Shown piece by piece: positions 63,214-64,000 of a DNA stretch of 64,000 bases. The notes beneath the pieces were generated by a model that was given only the letters and a program-made list of their open reading frames with translations, made no database searches and was not told the DNA's origin. The first letter of the stretch is position 1, and every line of letters begins with the position of its first letter. The translations under genes and the position numbers were made by a program. This stretch comes from SZAS-103 sp038234715 (GTDB taxonomy: Bacteria > Pseudomonadota > Gammaproteobacteria > Xanthomonadales > Xanthomonadaceae), in NCBI GenBank assembly GCA_038234715.1, contig JBBQTD010000004.1, positions 81,896 to 145,895 of the forward strand, given 5' to 3'.

Positions 63214-63633
63214 ATGGCAAAGCCACACGATTGCGAGACATTCGACTTTCCGGTGAAGGCAGCAGTCTTCAGTTACAAGATCAAGGTCAAGATTCCGAAG
63301 GGTCTGGGAGGCACCTGGAAGCAGGCCATGCAGGTAGCCATCCAGAAGGCTCGTGACAAGGCAACCGCTGACGGCGAGGCCGCCATGAAGGGCGAGAGCT
63401 GCGAGGAACCCTGCGATTGCATCATCTTCGTCGACGTCAGCATTCGCGACATCACGCCGTTCAAGGATCCGGGGGTCAGGAACGTGGAGATCACCGTCAC
63501 TGGCATTTGGGAGGCGGGCATCCTGTGCTTCAAGAAGCCGGAAAAGTCGGATTCCGGAAAGTCGGGGAAACCCGAACAGCCCAAGGAGTCCAGGAAGCCA
63601 AAGAAGCCCAAGTCGGAAGGAAAAAGCAAGTAA
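63214..63633 (+). CDS. Small orphan protein with a lysine-rich tail
   Basis: The 138-residue product starts MAKPHDCETFDF after a GGGAGA ribosome binding site. The body has beta-like segments (AVFSYKIKVKIPKGLGGTW; VEITVTGIWEAGILCF) and cysteines in CEEPCDC. The last 30 residues are Lys/Pro/Glu/Ser-rich and disordered. No family is recognised. It is one of two small unknowns flanking the Rieske gene. Confidence 0.62.
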   Translation: MAKPHDCETFDFPVKAAVFSYKIKVKIPKGLGGTWKQAMQVAIQKARDKATADGEAAMKGESCEEPCDCIIFVDVSIRDITPFKDPGVRNVEITVTGIWEAGILCFKKPEKSDSGKSGKPEQPKESRKPKKPKSEGKSK

Positions 63634-63646
63634 CGCCCTGGGTCCT

Positions 63647-63844
63647 TCAACCGACGCCGCTACGGGCGGTGATCTCGTCGCTGTTGACCGCAAGCGCCAG
63701 AAGTTTGCGGGTCAACCGTTGAGCCTCCGCCGGAATGGGACGCCCCTGCCAATAGCGCCCGAACCGTTCCAACGCACGTTGCCGCGAAAAGTGATATTTT
63801 AGTGGCGCTCCATGCGCAACAAACTTGTTACCGTTGTCTTGCAC
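63647..63844 (-). CDS. Small hypothetical, possibly truncated by the IS element
   Basis: The 65-residue frame (GTG 63844) reads FSRQRALERFGRYWQGRP and AEAQRLTRKLLALAV, compositionally like a real protein. Upstream codons continue open only to a TAA that lies at the IS target site. It may be the 3' end of a gene cut by the IS, or a short independent gene. Confidence 0.4.
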   Translation of the reverse strand: MQDNGNKFVAHGAPLKYHFSRQRALERFGRYWQGRPIPAEAQRLTRKLLALAVNSDEITARSGVG

Positions 63845-63866
63845 CAGCCTCCCGAAGCGCCCTTAG

Positions 63867-64000
63867 GGAAGGTCTGAACAAGTCGCCCGAAGTGTGTTGA
63901 AATTGGATCGGGCGAACAAGGGCTGCATTGCATGGACCAGATGAGCTTCGGCGATGCGGAATACGCCGCCAAGAAGAAGACGACGCGCCGCGAGGTGTTT
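63867..64000 (+). mobile_element. Left end of an IS5-family insertion sequence (runs off window)
   Basis: The terminal inverted repeat GGAAGGTCTGAACAAGTC begins at 63867, preceded by TTAG (63863-63866), a typical target duplication of IS5 elements. The transposase starts 65 bp inside. The right end is outside the window. Confidence 0.8.
63932..64000 (+). CDS. IS5-family transposase (3' part outside the window)
   Basis: The 23 visible codons read MDQMSFGDAEYAAKKKTTRR and then EVF. This matches the opening of many IS5-family (ISL2/IS5 group) transposases, which start MDQMSF/TFxDAEYAxKRKxTRREVF. The DDE domain lies beyond the window edge. Confidence 0.85.
   Translation, partial: MDQMSFGDAEYAAKKKTTRREVF

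Overview
The window reads as one contiguous, gene-dense, high-GC chromosome segment of a gammaproteobacterium. The best guess is Xanthomonadales/Lysobacterales, near Rhodanobacteraceae or Dokdonella. The grounds are a FimX-type twitching regulator, a lexA-imuA-imuB-dnaE2 mutasome operon, an EpmB-type aminomutase, polyhydroxybutyrate genes (phaB, phaR, phaB), and the GGGAATCGGGAATC-type palindromes common in that order. The taxonomy is inference from gene content only; no marker gene was compared.

Layout. 0-3 kb: end of epmB and fimX. 3.0-3.5 kb: a 19-unit array of 21-bp repeats. 3.6-9.8 kb: the SOS mutagenesis operon lexA-imuA-imuB-dnaE2. 9.9-13.5 kb: gluQ, then phaB1, phaR and phaB2. 13.5-17.7 kb: an M48 protease, a formylglycine-generating-enzyme-like lipoprotein, rnd and tRNA-Ala(CGC). 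17.9-21.7 kb: a TylF-like methyltransferase, a secreted-protein gene split by a stop codon, and an RNB exonuclease. 22.1-22.5 kb: a second 21-bp array, followed by an RHH/ParC-like gene pair, a cNMP-DUF1003 membrane protein, three 71-bp hairpin repeats and a DUF1993 gene. 25.3-30.6 kb: a tRNA-like remnant, tRNA-Arg(CCT), amaB-like, pyrD, murB and an EamA transporter. 30.6-35.9 kb: ispG, xseA, an aldehyde dehydrogenase and an esterase. 36-49 kb: two related GAF-GAF cyclic-di-GMP proteins around an ECF sigma/anti-sigma pair, a YigZ protein, an ABC exporter, a fatty acid hydroxylase-like protein and an OPT transporter. 49.4-51 kb: pruA. 51.3-51.7 kb: a third 21-bp array. 51.8-57.5 kb: two fused gene remnants, a LytS/LytTR two-component pair, and DUF4386, GNAT and VIT genes. 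57.8-64 kb is more accessory: an HisKA-like protein, a TIR-TPR protein, small orphan proteins, a Rieske oxygenase, and the left end of an IS5-family element.

How the genes work together. Several clear functional sets stand out: SOS-induced mutagenesis; PHB synthesis and its regulator (no phaC synthase here); pili and c-di-GMP signalling (fimX, GGDEF-EAL and GGDEF proteins); and housekeeping enzymes (pyrD, murB, ispG, xseA, rnd).

The most unusual signal is the set of three unlinked arrays of degenerate 21-bp repeats at 3.0, 22.1 and 51.3 kb. Each keeps a heptapeptide period. On the minus strand all three can be phased to a related heptad, roughly x-[KQM]-[GTS]-x-[FIL]-[AVG]-A. I do not recognise this family. 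Other notable points are an in-frame palindromic insertion inside imuB, a tRNA-like remnant carrying a long hairpin, and a deletion fusion of two genes.
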